From assembly GCA_018058125.1 (NCBI GenBank), contig JAGPCH010000110.1, positions 1 to 6,014 of the forward strand: 6,014 nt of DNA. The letters are read 5' to 3'. The DNA is from Ignavibacteria bacterium. GTDB taxonomy: Bacteria; Bacteroidota; Ignavibacteria; Tepidaquicellales; Tepidaquicellaceae. The position numbers and the translations under genes are program-made. The notes below the pieces were generated by a model. It did not search any database. It was not told the origin of the DNA and saw only the letters and a list, made by a program, of their open reading frames with translations. The stretch's first letter is position 1, and every line of letters starts with the position of its first letter. Shown piece by piece: positions 5,411-6,014 of this stretch.

Positions 5411-6014
5411 ATGACAAAAAGAGATTATTATGAAATATTGTCCGTGACAAGGACAGCATCCGGAGATGAAATAAAAACATCTTACAGAAAACTGGCAATG
5501 ACTTATCATCCTGATAAGAATCCGGGAAATGCAGAAGCCGAAGAAAAATTCAAAGAACTTGCAGAGGCGTATGAGGTATTATCCGATCCTAATAAAAGAT
5601 CGCGTTATGACCAGTTCGGACATCAGGGAGTAAACGGTCCCGGAGGCGCACATGGATTCAGTGATATCAATGACATATTCTCTCAATTCGGGGATATCTT
5701 CGGAGGATTCAGCAGCAGAGGCGGCAGAGGAGGAGGAAGTATATTCGATGAATTTTTTGGCGGTGGCTCGGGCGGATCAGGTCGTCAGCAGAATAATACC
5801 GGAAGCGATCTGAAGATAACGGTTAAATTAACATTGGAAGAAATTGCCGAAGGTGTGGATAAAACCCTAAAGGTAAAAAAGTATACAGGATGTACAAGCT
5901 GTGAAAATACAGGAGCTAAAGCCGGCAGCGGCTTTTCCAAATGTACGCAATGTAACGGTTCGGGAGAGATGCGTCACGTAACCAGCTCAATGTTTGGTCA
6001 GTTTGTGAATGTGA
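5411..6014 (+). CDS. dnaJ: Chaperone protein DnaJ, N-terminal part (3' end outside window)
   Basis: J-domain co-chaperone that delivers unfolded clients to DnaK and stimulates its ATPase. Translation from the ATG at 5411 gives 201 residues with no stop before the window edge, so roughly the first half of a family of about 370-390 is present. The J-domain spans 4-70 (DYYEIL at 5-10, catalytic HPD at 33-35, [17 protein letters not shown] at 54-70). The Gly/Phe-rich linker runs from about 73 to 124, with DIF and FGG repeats and a Gly-rich stretch at 104-124. The client-binding domain begins near 133 ([17 protein letters not shown]). Two of the four zinc motifs are visible: CTSCENTG (161-168), where Asn replaces the first Gly of CxxCxGxG, and the canonical CTQCNGSG (178-185). 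The zinc motifs show a type I DnaJ rather than a shorter CbpA-like protein. It is third in the operon after hrcA and grpE. Confidence 0.97.
   Translation, partial: MTKRDYYEILSVTRTASGDEIKTSYRKLAMTYHPDKNPGNAEAEEKFKELAEAYEVLSDPNKRSRYDQFGHQGVNGPGGAHGFSDINDIFSQFGDIFGGFSSRGGRGGGSIFDEFFGGGSGGSGRQQNNTGSDLKITVKLTLEEIAEGVDKTLKVKKYTGCTSCENTGAKAGSGFSKCTQCNGSGEMRHVTSSMFGQFVNV

Noticed and set aside
5306..5509. A - strand reading frame encoding a repetitive Tyr-Phe-Leu peptide
   Set aside because: It is the complement of the GAAAGTAAA repeat plus the ends of grpE and dnaJ; its repeated hydrophobic sequence is a by-product of the 9-bp units, and no promoter or start signal supports it.

Overview
The window is AT-rich and coding-dense, with seven protein genes all on the + strand. 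The first (nadB) and last (dnaJ) are cut by the window edges. Several signs point to the Fibrobacterota-Chlorobiota-Bacteroidota (FCB) group, most plausibly an Ignavibacteria/Chlorobiota-like lineage. There is a perfect TAnnTTTG-type -7 box upstream of hrcA, recognisable Shine-Dalgarno sequences are almost absent, and an hrcA-grpE-dnaJ cluster is present (typical Bacteroidia usually lack HrcA). The taxonomic call is inference from these signs, not from a database search.

Layout. Positions 1-705 hold the C-terminal part of nadB (L-aspartate oxidase, first step of de novo NAD synthesis). Its last codons and stop run into an 84-bp array of twelve 7-bp units (consensus ATTGATA, 694-777). A tight three-gene run follows: a predicted lipoprotein with DxNxDG-like segments (815-1807), a family 2 glycosyltransferase (1800-2672, 8-bp overlap) and a nitrilase-superfamily amidase (2669-3505, ATGA overlap). 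The amidase closely resembles the glutaminase domain of glutamine-dependent NAD+ synthetase but has no synthetase domain. About 165 bp without a gene (3506-3670) carry a weak hairpin/T-run and a good FCB-type promoter.

The right half is the heat-shock chaperone operon: hrcA (3671-4711), grpE (4760-5323) and dnaJ (5411 to beyond the window). No CIRCE operator is visible in the hrcA leader. The 87-bp gap between grpE and dnaJ is almost entirely purine on the + strand and holds five 9-bp units of GAAAGTAAA type.

How the genes fit together. HrcA is the expected repressor of chaperone genes. GrpE and DnaJ are the nucleotide-exchange factor and J-domain co-chaperone of DnaK, which is not in the window. 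In the left half, nadB and the NadE-type glutaminase may both serve NAD synthesis, but the intervening lipoprotein and glycosyltransferase have no evident link to it. No clearly new system was found. The items most worth a second look are the two tandem repeats, the stand-alone glutaminase and the missing CIRCE.
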